Part shown: positions 34,543 to 42,979 of the stretch, one piece after another
Numbering within the stretch: the stretch's first letter is position 1
How the letters are laid out: each line of letters opens with the position of its first letter
Source of the DNA: Streptomyces sp. NBC_00285
GTDB taxonomy: Bacteria; Actinomycetota; Actinomycetes; Streptomycetales; Streptomycetaceae
DNA: 64,000 bases
Direction of reading: 5' to 3'
Assembly: GCF_036174265.1 (NCBI RefSeq)
Contig: NZ_CP108055.1
Coordinates: 496,001 to 560,000, forward strand
Program-made: the position numbers and the translations under genes
The notes under the pieces: generated by a model
The model's database searches: none
Told to the model about the DNA's origin: nothing
The model's input: the letters and a program-made list of their open reading frames with translations, nothing else

Positions 34543-34983
34543 ATGGATGGAGTCCTGTACCAACTACCGACCGCTTTCTGGACCGTTCCGTACGTGAGCT
34601 CCCGGTTTCCGGGGGCGTCGGAGGTGACTGACCTTCCCAACCTGGAGGAGGGTGCGAACTGCCAACTGTTCGCCTACGAGGTGCTTCGGCACTTCGGCCT
34701 GGCTGCGCCCGCTCTGCGGTCGAGCGAACTATGGGCCGATACGCAGACCACAGCCCGCGTGTTGGTTGCCCAGCCACTTGACCTGGTGCTGTTCAACGCC
34801 ACCGAGGATGCTTATGGCGCCCACGTAGGAGTCTGGGTGAACGAGGGACGAGTGCTGCATCTGTGCGCAGAGATAGGACGCCCGGCAGTCTGGGAGACGA
34901 CAGAGTTCGCGGCGCGGGAGCGCTACCGGGTTCTGATCGGCAACAAGCGTGTGGTCGACACGACGCAGAACACCGTCGGCTGA
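34543..34983 (+). CDS. NlpC/P60-like hydrolase fold protein
   Basis: From ATG 34543 the product is 146 residues. It has a Cys at the start of a helix (GANCQLFAYEVLRHFGL) and the partner block DLVLFNATEDAYGAHVGVWV with a His, the usual Cys-His arrangement of NlpC/P60 and CHAP-type cell-wall peptidases. No signal peptide is seen, so it may act inside the cell, or the true start may lie further upstream where the insertion sequence now sits. The start is uncertain because the region directly upstream belongs to the right end of the IS. Confidence 0.6.
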   Translation: MDGVLYQLPTAFWTVPYVSSRFPGASEVTDLPNLEEGANCQLFAYEVLRHFGLAAPALRSSELWADTQTTARVLVAQPLDLVLFNATEDAYGAHVGVWVNEGRVLHLCAEIGRPAVWETTEFAARERYRVLIGNKRVVDTTQNTVG

Positions 34984-35081
34984 ACTCGACAAGGCCCGGA
35001 GGGATCTGTCATGGCGTCCCGGGGCTCTGACGGGCGGGGACTGTCTCGTAACGGCTGGCCACGGGCTGGGATGATTTTGAT

Positions 35082-35186
35082 GTGGCTGGTGTGATCACGG
35101 CGTCGGAGCCGTCCTGGATAGCCCCGTTCACCGGGCTGAGTCCGCGTCAGTTCAGCAAGTTGATCACTGCGCTGCGTCGCGAATAG
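35082..35186 (+). pseudogene. N-terminal fragment of an IS5-type transposase
   Basis: A GTG-initiated frame of 34 residues, VAGVITASEPSWIAPFTGLS then PRQFSKLITALRRE, ends in a stop. This is the start of a transposase type that I recall as very common in Streptomyces. The preceding GACTGTCTCGTAAC-like sequence at about 35038-35051 looks like the left end of such an element. No downstream transposase sequence follows, so the element is deleted. Confidence 0.6.
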
Positions 35187-35374
35187 GCCGGCGTCCATGC
35201 CTTCTTCGGGATGGGGTCGCCTGGTTTACGACGACGCCGGGTGTACGGGCACGGCTACGCCGGCAGCACCGCCTCCGGCGCCCCGGCGTGCTCACGCCTC
35301 CAGTGGTCCGGCCGGAACCCCGGCTGGGACCTGGGGAGACCGGCGCGGTGGAGACACCTGAGTTGCCGAAAATT

Positions 35375-35429
35375 TCAGTTGATCTGGACCCCGGCGCATG
35401 AATACTGACTTTCGTCTCAGTTGATCTGG
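35375..35429. repeat. Direct repeat TCAGTTGATCTGG
   Basis: The 13-bp sequence TCAGTTGATCTGG occurs at 35375-35387 and again at 35417-35429, 42 bp apart, just upstream of the phosphotransferase gene. It may be a recombination scar or a regulator site. The rest of 35187-35480 has no gene I can support. Confidence 0.6.
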
Positions 35430-35483
35430 TCTGCTTCCGGCCTCTTCAATGTGACCTGTTTGACCAATGGGGGGCCTGCGAGA

Positions 35484-36380
35484 ATGACCATGCACGACGA
35501 CCAGGTGGACGTAACGGACGAAATCGTTGCGAACTTGATCCGAGAACAATTTCCGCAGTGGAGCGGCAAGGCGATCCAGCCCCTGTCGTCGACCGGGACG
35601 GTCAATGCCATCTTCCGCATCGGTGACGACCTCGCTGCGCGTTTCCCACTGCGGCTGGCCGATGCTGCCGACGCGTTGGCGGTTCTGGAACAGGAGGCGC
35701 AGGCAAGCGCGGAGCTGGCGCAGGTGTCTTGCTTCCCCGCCCCGGAACCCGTCGCCCTGGGAAAGCCCGGAGCGGGTTACCCCATGCCGTGGTCGATCCA
35801 GACATGGCTGCCGGGAACGATCGCCTCTGATGCCGACCCGAGTGGGTCGGACGCCTTCGCCGAGGACCTTGCGGCCTTCATCGCGGCCCTGCGGAACGCC
35901 GATACGCGGGGGCGGCTTTTCAGTGGCGACAATCGTGGCGGCGTTCTCGCTGACCACGACGACTGGATGGCGAAGTGCTTCGAGGAGAGTAAGTGTCTGC
36001 TCGACGTGCCCCGGCTGCGCCCGATGTGGAGCCGTTTTCGGGAGTTGCCACGCAGCGGTGCCGATGTGATGAGCCATGGTGACTTGATTCCCGGCAATGT
36101 ACTGGTCGCGGGAGACAGGCTCGGCGGAGTACTCGACACCGGCGGATTCGGCCCGGCCGACCCCGCGCTGGACCTGGTCAGCGCCTGGCACTTGTTGCAG
36201 CCAGGCCCTCGGGAAGTGCTCCGGCGGACACTGGTCTGTGACGAGCTGGAGTGGGAGCGCGGCAAGGCATGGGCGTTCGAACAGGCGATGGGTGTCATCT
36301 GGTACTACGTCGAGACCAACCCGCCGATGAGCAGAATGGGGCGCCGGACACTCGACCGCATTCTGGAGTCGACGGAGTGA
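35484..36380 (+). CDS. APH-like phosphotransferase (putative antibiotic/hydroxyl kinase)
   Basis: From ATG 35484 the product is 298 residues. It has the kinase-like fold of aminoglycoside/macrolide phosphotransferases: a nucleotide-binding N-lobe (TGTVNAIFRIGDDLAARFPL), the catalytic Brenner motif SHGDLIPGNVLV (H-G-D…N), and the metal-binding GVLDTGGFGPADPALDLV, where DTGG replaces the more usual DFGD. Such proteins transfer phosphate to antibiotics or small metabolites; the substrate is not known. It stands between IS remnants, which fits a resistance-like cargo gene (inference). Confidence 0.8.
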   Translation: MTMHDDQVDVTDEIVANLIREQFPQWSGKAIQPLSSTGTVNAIFRIGDDLAARFPLRLADAADALAVLEQEAQASAELAQVSCFPAPEPVALGKPGAGYPMPWSIQTWLPGTIASDADPSGSDAFAEDLAAFIAALRNADTRGRLFSGDNRGGVLADHDDWMAKCFEESKCLLDVPRLRPMWSRFRELPRSGADVMSHGDLIPGNVLVAGDRLGGVLDTGGFGPADPALDLVSAWHLLQPGPREVLRRTLVCDELEWERGKAWAFEQAMGVIWYYVETNPPMSRMGRRTLDRILESTE

Positions 36381-36489
36381 TGCCGCCCCGCTCGTGGGCC
36401 GTGACAGAGACGATCGCTTCCCGCCCCCACCGACAACAGTGCCAACGGGAACAGACTCGGCCGAGACAGGACAGGATCAACGCCTCCTG

Positions 36490-36521
36490 TAAGAGCCCTG
36501 TCGACTAAGAGCCCTGTCGAC
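36490..36521. repeat. 16-bp tandem duplication
   Basis: TAAGAGCCCTGTCGAC occurs twice back to back at 36490-36505 and 36506-36521. It follows the phosphotransferase gene and may be the footprint of an excised or deleted insertion sequence. Confidence 0.85.
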
Positions 36522-36625
36522 GGTCGTTCTCGCCCATGGACCACGCACTGGCCCCGCCGCCCGGGGAGGAATCGTCAAACCTGTGGATGAGGAGTGGTTG
36601 TCTGCTCGCAGGCGAAGGGACTTGA

Positions 36626-36644
36626 GTCTCCAGTAAGGGGAGAC
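36626..36644. promoter_or_regulatory. Dyad in MerR gene promoter
   Basis: GTCTCC-agtaagg-GGAGAC lies about 15 nt before the MerR-type gene. MerR-family regulators bind dyads between the -35 and -10 elements of their own or target promoters, and this is a suitable site for autoregulation (inference). Confidence 0.5.
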
Positions 36645-36658
36645 GCAAAGGTGGGGGC

Positions 36659-37597
36659 ATGGACGGCGACACGCGCTACTCGATCGGCGAACTCTCTCGA
36701 CGGACCGGTCTCACGGTCAAGACCATTCGGTTCTACTCCGATCGCGGAATCGTGGCGCCGACCGACCGCAACCCGGCCGGCTACCGCCTCTACAGCATCG
36801 ACGCTGTCGCACGCCTGGACCTCGTGCGAACCTTGCGCGAGCTGGGACTGGACCTTCCCACGATCCGCAAGGTCGTGGATCGCGAACTCTCGCTTCCCGA
36901 GGTCGCCGCAGCGCACGCCGAAGCGCTGGCAGTCCAGATCCGCGTCCTGCGCCTGCGGCGCGCGGTGCTGACGGCGGTGGCCGAGCGCGGGTCCACACCT
37001 GAGGAGACGGAACTCATGCACAGGCTGGCCCATCTTTCCGAGGACGAACGCAGACGTCTGATCGGCAATTTCCTCGACGCCGTCTTCGGCGGTCTTGACG
37101 CCGTCCCCGCATTCGCGGGGGTCATGCGCTCGATGACCCCCGAGTTGCCCGACAACCCGGAGGCGGAGCAGGTCCAGGCGTGGGTGGAGCTGGCCGAGAT
37201 GTCCCAGGACCGGGGTTTCCGCGCCGTCGTGCGGCGGATGGCCGAGGACCTGGCAGCCGAGCAGATCCGAAGCGACATGGTGGGCCCGCGCCGCGACATC
37301 GCGGCAGCCGTCCGTGACCGGGCCGGGCCGGCCCTGAGCGCAGGCATCGACCCGGCCTCCCCCCAGGCCGATCCGATCGTTGCGGAGTTCACTGCGCACT
37401 ACGCGCACCTCCTCGGTCGCCCCGACGACGTCGAGCTTCGCCGCGGGCTGGTGTCTCGGCTGCAGAGTGTCAACGACCCACGCAGGGAGCGATACCTTCA
37501 GCTGCTCGCAGTGGTCAACGGCTGGCCGGCTCCGGAGAGTCTGGCTGCAGTGCTCGATTGGTCCGTCCAGGCTCTGCGCGTCCGGACACAGCAATGA
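36659..37597 (+). CDS. MerR-family transcriptional regulator
   Basis: The 312-residue product has the MerR winged helix at its N-terminus (YSIGELSRRTGLTVKTIRFY, then SDRGIVAPTDRNPAGYRLYS) followed by a dimerisation helix and a large C-terminal effector domain of about 200 residues, much longer than metal-sensing MerR proteins. No Cys cluster is seen, so it probably senses an organic molecule. A dyad upstream suggests autoregulation. It is convergent with an FAD monooxygenase gene, which might be part of its drug-response theme, but no shared promoter links them. Confidence 0.9.
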   Translation: MDGDTRYSIGELSRRTGLTVKTIRFYSDRGIVAPTDRNPAGYRLYSIDAVARLDLVRTLRELGLDLPTIRKVVDRELSLPEVAAAHAEALAVQIRVLRLRRAVLTAVAERGSTPEETELMHRLAHLSEDERRRLIGNFLDAVFGGLDAVPAFAGVMRSMTPELPDNPEAEQVQAWVELAEMSQDRGFRAVVRRMAEDLAAEQIRSDMVGPRRDIAAAVRDRAGPALSAGIDPASPQADPIVAEFTAHYAHLLGRPDDVELRRGLVSRLQSVNDPRRERYLQLLAVVNGWPAPESLAAVLDWSVQALRVRTQQ

Positions 37598-37639
37598 CGG
37601 GGCGGTCACAAGGCGGCATGGGGCGGACGCGGCCGGCGT

Positions 37640-37730
37640 CGGGTCGGCGGGCATCGCGCGCCACTTGATTCCGGTGGCCCCGAGACAGTGGATCCGGTCA
37701 GCCGCATCGGACCGCGGCACGGGCCTCCTG
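37640..37730 (-). pseudogene. Fragment of an IS5/IS4-type transposase
   Basis: On the minus strand a short frame reads DRIHCLGATGIKWRAMPADP, closely resembling the TGxKWRAMPAD block of IS5-family transposases. It is then out of register, with no intact start or remaining domains. It is one more trace of insertion-sequence activity in this part of the window. Confidence 0.5.
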
Positions 37731-37859
37731 TTGCTCCACGGCTTCGACACCCGCGAGCAGTTCAGGAGTTCCCGTCTTCATGCCCTGGCCCCGGCCGCCC
37801 GCCCGACCGGGAATCCGTGTTCGGCTGCCGTCGCTCAAGGGCGAGGAGTCGACAGCTGC

Positions 37860-39386
37860 TCAGCCGGCCGGACTGCCGAACCACTGACGGGCGGCCCGTG
37901 CAAACCCTTCGCGGTCAGGGGCGCGGTCGCCTGTCCAGGCGACTATGCCGTCGGGGCGGACAAGCACGGCTCCGAATCCGAGGTCGTTCCTCGCCCGACC
38001 GGCCACATACCGGATCCGGCTCTCACAGCCCGCCGTCGGACCGTGCAGCCGTCGGTCGATGCTGAAATCGAGCGCGAGGCCGCGTCCGTCCTGCATCAGG
38101 TCGCCGAGAGAAGTGCCGTTGTCGAGACGAAAGTCCGGGGCGCTGCGGCCGACCAGCGGGTGCTCACCGCCGAGGTCGTAGCGGTTCGACGAGCCCGACG
38201 CCTTCTCGAACACGTAGGTCGTCCCGTCACGGGTCCCGATCAGGTCGCGGATCACTTTTTGCATCGCATGGGCATGCGGGTCCGGCTTCATGACCGCCAC
38301 CTGGGCGCGCGACCAGTCGAGTACCTTCGCACCCGTCGGATGACGCTCGTGGGTGTAGGTGTCGAGAAGTCCGTCCGGCGCGTCCCCGCGCACGGTCGCT
38401 GCGAGTTTCCATCCCAGGTTCACGGCGTCGCCGATACCGGTGTTGAGCCCCTGCCCACCGAGGGGCGAGTGGATGTGCGCGGCGTCGCCCGCGAGCAGGA
38501 CGCGTCCCTGCCGGTAGGTCGTCGTCTGCATCGCCCGGTCGGTGAAGGTGGAGGCGAGATGGACGTCGTCCAGTGTCACGTCGGTGCCGGACACTCGGCG
38601 CAGAACCGCCTGCAGGTGGTCCCGGGTCGGCTGCTGTGAGCGATCGAAGGCGCCGCCGTCGAAGTCCATCATGCTGATGTGTCCCGCCACGGGCGTCTGG
38701 AGGTACACGCCCATGGGCGTCAGGTTGAATCCGAATCCAGATCGCAGCTTCTCGGGATCGGCGATGGTGGCGTGCATGGTGTAACCGGTGAACTGGGGCT
38801 CGGTGCCGACGAATTCGAAGCCCGCGAGCCCCCGCACCGTGCTGCGTCCGCCGTCGCAGCCGACGAGCCAGCGCGCCACGTATTCGTCCTCACCGGCCTG
38901 TGCGATCACGCTTTCGTCGTTCTGTACGACGCCTGAGACGGTGACGCCGCGCCTGATCTCCACGCCGAGCTTGGATGCCCGCTCGGCCAGCACCGTCTCG
39001 ACCGCGTCGAGGCTTGTGAACACTCCTTCCAGTGCCGGGCTCGGGAGCCGGAACGGCAGGGCGGCTACGTCGACCTTCGCCGGATCGAGCATCATGCCGG
39101 CGAAGTGGCCCGCGACACGAGGGGGCACCGGTTCGTCCGAGTCGGGGTTCACGCCGGGATCGTCGCTGCTGCCCGATGCTGTCAGCAGAGTGGGCAGCAT
39201 CCCGCGCCGGTAGAACGCCTCGACCGACGCGGCGGACAGGCCTCGCATCCCGAGCGGGATCGACTTCCACGGGGAGCCGAGCTCCGGTTCCCGCTCGAGC
39301 ACCAGGACAGAACAGCCCGCGAGGCCAAGCTCGCAGGCAAGGAACAGACCGACTGGGCCCGCGCCCACGATCATCACGTCATGCAT
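37860..39386 (-). CDS. Class A FAD-dependent aromatic monooxygenase
   Basis: The 508-residue product has the FAD-binding Rossmann motif at the very start (MIVGAGPVGLFLACELGLAG), the DG motif (LVGCDGGRSTVRGLAGFE), and the second FAD motif (RVLLAGDAAHIHSPLGGQGL then NTGIGDAVNLGWKLA). The C-terminal thioredoxin-like part (DFRLDNGTSLGDLMQDGRGL) fits the PheA/TfdB/rifampicin-monooxygenase-like subgroup. It would hydroxylate an aromatic compound using NAD(P)H and O2. The start at ATG 39386 was chosen because the FAD motif begins there. Function is clear by class but not by substrate. Confidence 0.92.
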   Translation of the reverse strand: MHDVMIVGAGPVGLFLACELGLAGCSVLVLEREPELGSPWKSIPLGMRGLSAASVEAFYRRGMLPTLLTASGSSDDPGVNPDSDEPVPPRVAGHFAGMMLDPAKVDVAALPFRLPSPALEGVFTSLDAVETVLAERASKLGVEIRRGVTVSGVVQNDESVIAQAGEDEYVARWLVGCDGGRSTVRGLAGFEFVGTEPQFTGYTMHATIADPEKLRSGFGFNLTPMGVYLQTPVAGHISMMDFDGGAFDRSQQPTRDHLQAVLRRVSGTDVTLDDVHLASTFTDRAMQTTTYRQGRVLLAGDAAHIHSPLGGQGLNTGIGDAVNLGWKLAATVRGDAPDGLLDTYTHERHPTGAKVLDWSRAQVAVMKPDPHAHAMQKVIRDLIGTRDGTTYVFEKASGSSNRYDLGGEHPLVGRSAPDFRLDNGTSLGDLMQDGRGLALDFSIDRRLHGPTAGCESRIRYVAGRARNDLGFGAVLVRPDGIVAWTGDRAPDREGFARAARQWFGSPAG

Positions 39387-39931
39387 GAGAGTTCCTCTTT
39401 CCGAGGTCAAGCAGCCGGATGGGCACCCGGCCGGATCTCTGGAAAGGTGTCAGCCCTCACCGACGGACCGCCGACATCGGGCCGACAGCCCCCGACACCA
39501 CCGACAAGGCGCCGACAGCACGGCCACGTCGCCCGATCGCCTCGGCTGCCCGTCAAGGCGGGCACGTTGATCTGCGGTGGCGGATCATGTCGCAGCTGAG
39601 CCGCCGGTAGTTGTCGACCACCTGCGGCCGGCCGCCGTTGCCCGAGGACGGCGGGAGAAGACGGCGAACGGGTTGTACGCGCCGCCGTTGTCGATCCGCT
39701 CCAAGTCCGCGCCCGGCAGGGTGTGACGCGGAGGTTCGCGCGCACGCCGTTGTGGTTGCACTACTCGCGGTTCTAGCTGGTCTCCCGGGACCCGAACCGG
39801 TAGGTGGCGTCGCTGCTGTGGCCGCCGTCGGTGGATGTGTGTCGCGGCATCCGATGTGACTGGGCACGGTGTCCGGCACAGTAGGGCATGTTCGGCCACC
39901 CGTACGAGGTGGAGTCCAGAAGTGGGCGATA
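39387..39931. other. Gap with probable degraded sequence
   Basis: Several overlapping minus-strand frames here carry coding-like stretches, such as ERIDNGGAYNPFAVF and GRPQVVDNYRRLS, in different frames, suggesting a decayed gene. No start, full domain or family can be assigned. Confidence 0.35.
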
Positions 39932-40651
39932 TCAGCGGGGAGCCGCGTGCTGGTCGCCGCTGACCTGGTCGAAGTCGTGCGTGGCCTGGGCCAGCAGGTC
40001 GAGCATGGCCAGCTCCGCCCGGGCCGCGTCCTGGTCGCGAACGGCGTCGAACACGGCCTGGTGGCTGGGCACGGGGTCGGATGCCTGGCTGTGGGAGTGC
40101 ACCACCCGGTCGCGCTCGCGCAGTCCCGGCTCCAGGAGGAGGTCCATGCGGGCCAGCATTTCGTTGCCCGTGGCGTTGAGCAGGGCGCGGTGGAAGGCGG
40201 CGTCCGCTTCGGCGGCGCTTGCGGGAGAGTGCGCCTGAGCTTCGGCCATGGCGTCGAGGGCGCTCTGCATCGCCTCGATGTCGTCGTCGGTGCGATGCAG
40301 TGCGGCCCGGTGTGCCGCGGCGGGTTCCACGATGGAGCGCACGTCGGCCAGGTCCCGCATCAGGCGCTGGCCACCGCCGCTCTCCACCTGCCAGCGGATG
40401 AGGTCCGCGTCGAGGAGATTCCAGTGCTTGCGCTCCCGGACGAAGGTGCCGCGTTTCTGGCGGGCGTCGATGAGTCCCTTGCCGGCGAGGACCTTCATGG
40501 ACTCGCGCATGACGGTCAGGCTGACGTCCAGTTCCTCACCGAGTGCGCGGACGTCGAGAATCGCACCTTCGGGCAGGTCACCGCCGACGATGCGAGTGCC
40601 CAAGGTGTGCACGATCTGCCCATGTACGCCTCGGCCGGCATAGGACGCCAT
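39932..40651 (-). CDS. FadR-subfamily GntR regulator (probable regulator of galactonate operon)
   Basis: The 239-residue product has a GntR winged helix (GTRIVGGDLPEGAILDVRAL, then SLTVMRESMKVLAGKGL) and an FCD effector domain with the expected Asp/His ligands (DAAFHRALLNATGNEMLARM, SHSQASDPVPSHQAVFDAV). E. coli DgoR, the galactonate-operon repressor, belongs to the same subfamily. It is the first gene of the region and is transcribed in the same direction as the galactonate genes, with their AT-rich promoter motif also present upstream of this gene. This supports a role as their regulator (inference). Confidence 0.85.
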   Translation of the reverse strand: MASYAGRGVHGQIVHTLGTRIVGGDLPEGAILDVRALGEELDVSLTVMRESMKVLAGKGLIDARQKRGTFVRERKHWNLLDADLIRWQVESGGGQRLMRDLADVRSIVEPAAAHRAALHRTDDDIEAMQSALDAMAEAQAHSPASAAEADAAFHRALLNATGNEMLARMDLLLEPGLRERDRVVHSHSQASDPVPSHQAVFDAVRDQDAARAELAMLDLLAQATHDFDQVSGDQHAAPR

Positions 40652-40716
40652 GCGGTGTTCTCCTCGCGCTGGGAAGCGGTTGCCGTGCTGGCACGGGCCC
40701 CATCCTAGTCCTAAGC

Positions 40717-40725
40717 ATTAATTAT
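40717..40725. promoter_or_regulatory. AT-rich motif ATTAATTAT upstream of GntR gene
   Basis: ATTAATTAT occurs about 65 bp upstream of the GntR start, in an unusually AT-rich stretch for this genome. The same 9-mer appears at 45712-45720, upstream of the SDR gene. Two copies flanking one operon suggest a shared regulator site. Confidence 0.5.
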
Positions 40726-40859
40726 GAATAAATCTTGACAGGGGTATGGGCCCCACCCACGATGAACGCACCTTCACTCAGCCGCTGCTGTAGGAGCCAA
40801 TTGTCTTGTTATCTCTGCATGCCCCAGGAGCGCCCCCGGTTCTGACCGGGCGTCTGCCG

Positions 40860-41033
40860 ATGGGCAGTTCCCGCACTGCGCAACAGGGTTTTCTGTTCGT
40901 CGACAACCGCGACCCGTACACCACGCTCCCCGACCATGCGGATGTCCAGTTCCGCGTCCAGCTGGAGGGCGGCCTCGCCGTCTCGCTGCCCGAGCGGCCG
41001 GTCACCGTACCGGCGGGAGTGCGCTTCGCCGCT
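40860..41033 (+). pseudogene. Possible C-terminal fragment of a GH35-type beta-galactosidase
   Basis: A plus-strand frame with strong third-position G/C bias contains FLFVDNRDPYTTLPDHADVQ then FRVQLEGGLAVSLPERPVTV, PAGVRFAAR. These resemble the C-terminal beta-sandwich part of bacterial beta-galactosidases as I remember them. It has no start or catalytic part and ends opposite the SMP-30 gene's 3' end. It is probably a decayed galactosidase gene, which would fit the galactose theme of the operon. Confidence 0.35.
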
Positions 41034-41040
41034 CGCGCGA

Positions 41041-41955
41041 TCAGACGCTCCGTTCGGCCAGGGAGGCACTCGCGCTGGGGGTGGCCGCAGCGGTGGCCGT
41101 GCAGGTGGCGCGGAGTACGGCTCCGTCCCAGGGGCCCGGGTCGGCCAGTCCGTACGCGGCCGTCGTCACGATGAGGTGCTGTCCGGTCAGGCAGACCGCC
41201 GTGGGCTGGAGGGCGGGCACGTCCACGGTCTGCAGCAGTTGTCCCCGCGGGCTGTAGCGGCGGATCTGGCCGCCGCCCCAGATCGCCGACCAGACAGAGC
41301 CGTCGGAGTCGACTGCCATGCCGTCCGGGCTGCCGTCCTCGGGTGCGACGCGGAACACCGGGCGGCGGTCGGACAGTTCGGCGGTGCCGGGGTCGACCCG
41401 GAAGGCCTCCACCGTGCCCGCGGCGGAGTCGGCGAGGTAGAGGGTGTGGCCGTCCGGGCTGAAGACCGGCCCGTTGGGAACGGTCAGCCCGTCCAGGACG
41501 CGGGTCACCGAGCCGTCGGTGTTCCACCGGTGCAGCGCGCCGGCGCCGGGTGTGGCGTCGTAGGCCATGGTGCCGGCCCACATCCGTCCGGCGGGATCAC
41601 AGACCGCGTCGTTCATGCGCTGCGGGCTTCCGGCCTGGGGGGCCACCGCGACCGTACGGACGGTCTTCCCGGCCTCGTCCAGAACGGCGAAGTCCATACC
41701 GGTGGCCACGGCCCAGCCACCAGGGCTCCGGCCAGCGGCGCCCAGCGGGGCGACCGCGCCCAACGGCTGTGCCAGGCGGGCCAGTTCCACCAGGGGACCG
41801 GTCTCGTCCTGGGGCAGCCGCAGGAGTCTCCCGGTGAGGATGTCGACGAGGATCACGCTGCCGTCGGACAGCAGGCGTGGCCCTTCGCCGAGTTCCAGCC
41901 GGTCGGATGTGACGGGGGCGAACGCGCCGACCGGCTGGTGCGCGGGCACAGACAT
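41041..41955 (-). CDS. SMP-30/gluconolactonase-type sugar lactonase
   Basis: The 304-residue product has the six-bladed propeller pattern of SMP-30: EGPRLLSDGSVILVDILTGR, QRMNDAVCDPAGRMWAGTM (metal-binding Asn-Asp), LTVPNGPVFSPDGHTLYLAD and DGSPDGMAVDSDGSVWSAIW. Such enzymes open sugar lactones with a divalent metal. In the operon it could hydrolyse galactono-lactone to galactonate between the SDR dehydrogenase and the dehydratase steps. It ends the operon; the kinase gene is upstream by 61 bp. Confidence 0.9.
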   Translation of the reverse strand: MSVPAHQPVGAFAPVTSDRLELGEGPRLLSDGSVILVDILTGRLLRLPQDETGPLVELARLAQPLGAVAPLGAAGRSPGGWAVATGMDFAVLDEAGKTVRTVAVAPQAGSPQRMNDAVCDPAGRMWAGTMAYDATPGAGALHRWNTDGSVTRVLDGLTVPNGPVFSPDGHTLYLADSAAGTVEAFRVDPGTAELSDRRPVFRVAPEDGSPDGMAVDSDGSVWSAIWGGGQIRRYSPRGQLLQTVDVPALQPTAVCLTGQHLIVTTAAYGLADPGPWDGAVLRATCTATAAATPSASASLAERSV

Positions 41956-42016
41956 GTGGCGGCCTTTCGTGGCGGGGAGAAAGAGGAGAGACCCGCTCAC
42001 CGGGTGTCGGGCGGGC

Positions 42017-42979
42017 TCAGCGCACCGCCGCGCCGGGCGCCGCGTCCAGGAGGGGAAGTTCGTCGCGGTGGGGCAGTCCTTCCCAGTCGCCGGAGCTGGC
42101 GACGGCGAACGCGGCGGTGCGGGTGGCCCGGTGCAGCCTTTGTCCGGGCGGCAGTTCGTCCAGTACGCCGGAGAGGTATCCGGCGCAGAACGCGTCGCCC
42201 GCGCCCACCGTGTCGGCCACGGGCACGGGATGGGCCGGGGCGTGCACGACCTGATCGGCACGGAGATACAGGTCCGCCCCCTGGGCGCCCCGCTTGACCA
42301 CGACCTCCCGCACGCCCTGGGCGAGCAGCTCGGCCACCCGGTCGGCCTCTGACGTGCCGGGCTCTCCGGCGATCACGGGCAGCTCGTCGTCGGAGGCGAT
42401 GACGATGTCGATCAGTCCGAGCAGCGGCCGCAGGGCGGCCGAGGCGGCCGCCGCGTCCCACAGGCGGGTGCGGTGGTTCACGTCGAAGGACACGGTCCAG
42501 CCGTGCTCGGCGGCGTGTTCGGCCGCGGCCCGTACGGTGTCCAGCGGGCCGGGGCCCAGGGCGCAGGTGATGCCGGTCAGGTGCAGGAGGCGGGCTCCGT
42601 CGCTCAGGGCGCCCTGTAGGTGTGGTGGCCGCATGTGGGACGCGGCGGATCCGGTGCGCCAGTAGTGCACGCGGGCCACATCGGCGACCCGGCGCTCGCG
42701 CATGAGGGCTCCCGTGGGGGCGCCGGGGTCGACGGTGGCACGGTCCACGTGTACGCCTTCGCCGCGCAGCGTCCGCAGGATCATCCGACCGGGTTCGTCG
42801 GCACCGAGGCGGCCGGCCCAGCCGACCGTGTGCCCCAGCCGGGCGAGGCCCACCGCCACGTTGGACTCCGCGCCGGCGACCGCCGTGCGGGCCGCGCCGC
42901 CCGCGGTCAGCGGACCGTCCACCTGGAGCGAGAGCATCGTCTCGCCGAACGTCAGTGCCTGGAGCGGGGCGGCGCTCAC
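42017..42979 (-). CDS. PfkB-family sugar-acid kinase (KDG/KDGal kinase)
   Basis: The 320-residue product has the PfkB N-terminal Gly-rich region (GGAARTAVAGAESNVAVGLA) and the C-terminal DTVGAGDAFCAGYL with the catalytic Asp. FGETMLSLQVDG at the start is typical of 2-keto-3-deoxygluconate kinases. It begins at GTG 42979, overlapping the aldolase stop by 4 nt. It would phosphorylate 2-keto-3-deoxygalactonate to its 6-phosphate, the step before the aldolase. Confidence 0.9.
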   Translation of the reverse strand: MSAAPLQALTFGETMLSLQVDGPLTAGGAARTAVAGAESNVAVGLARLGHTVGWAGRLGADEPGRMILRTLRGEGVHVDRATVDPGAPTGALMRERRVADVARVHYWRTGSAASHMRPPHLQGALSDGARLLHLTGITCALGPGPLDTVRAAAEHAAEHGWTVSFDVNHRTRLWDAAAASAALRPLLGLIDIVIASDDELPVIAGEPGTSEADRVAELLAQGVREVVVKRGAQGADLYLRADQVVHAPAHPVPVADTVGAGDAFCAGYLSGVLDELPPGQRLHRATRTAAFAVASSGDWEGLPHRDELPLLDAAPGAAVR

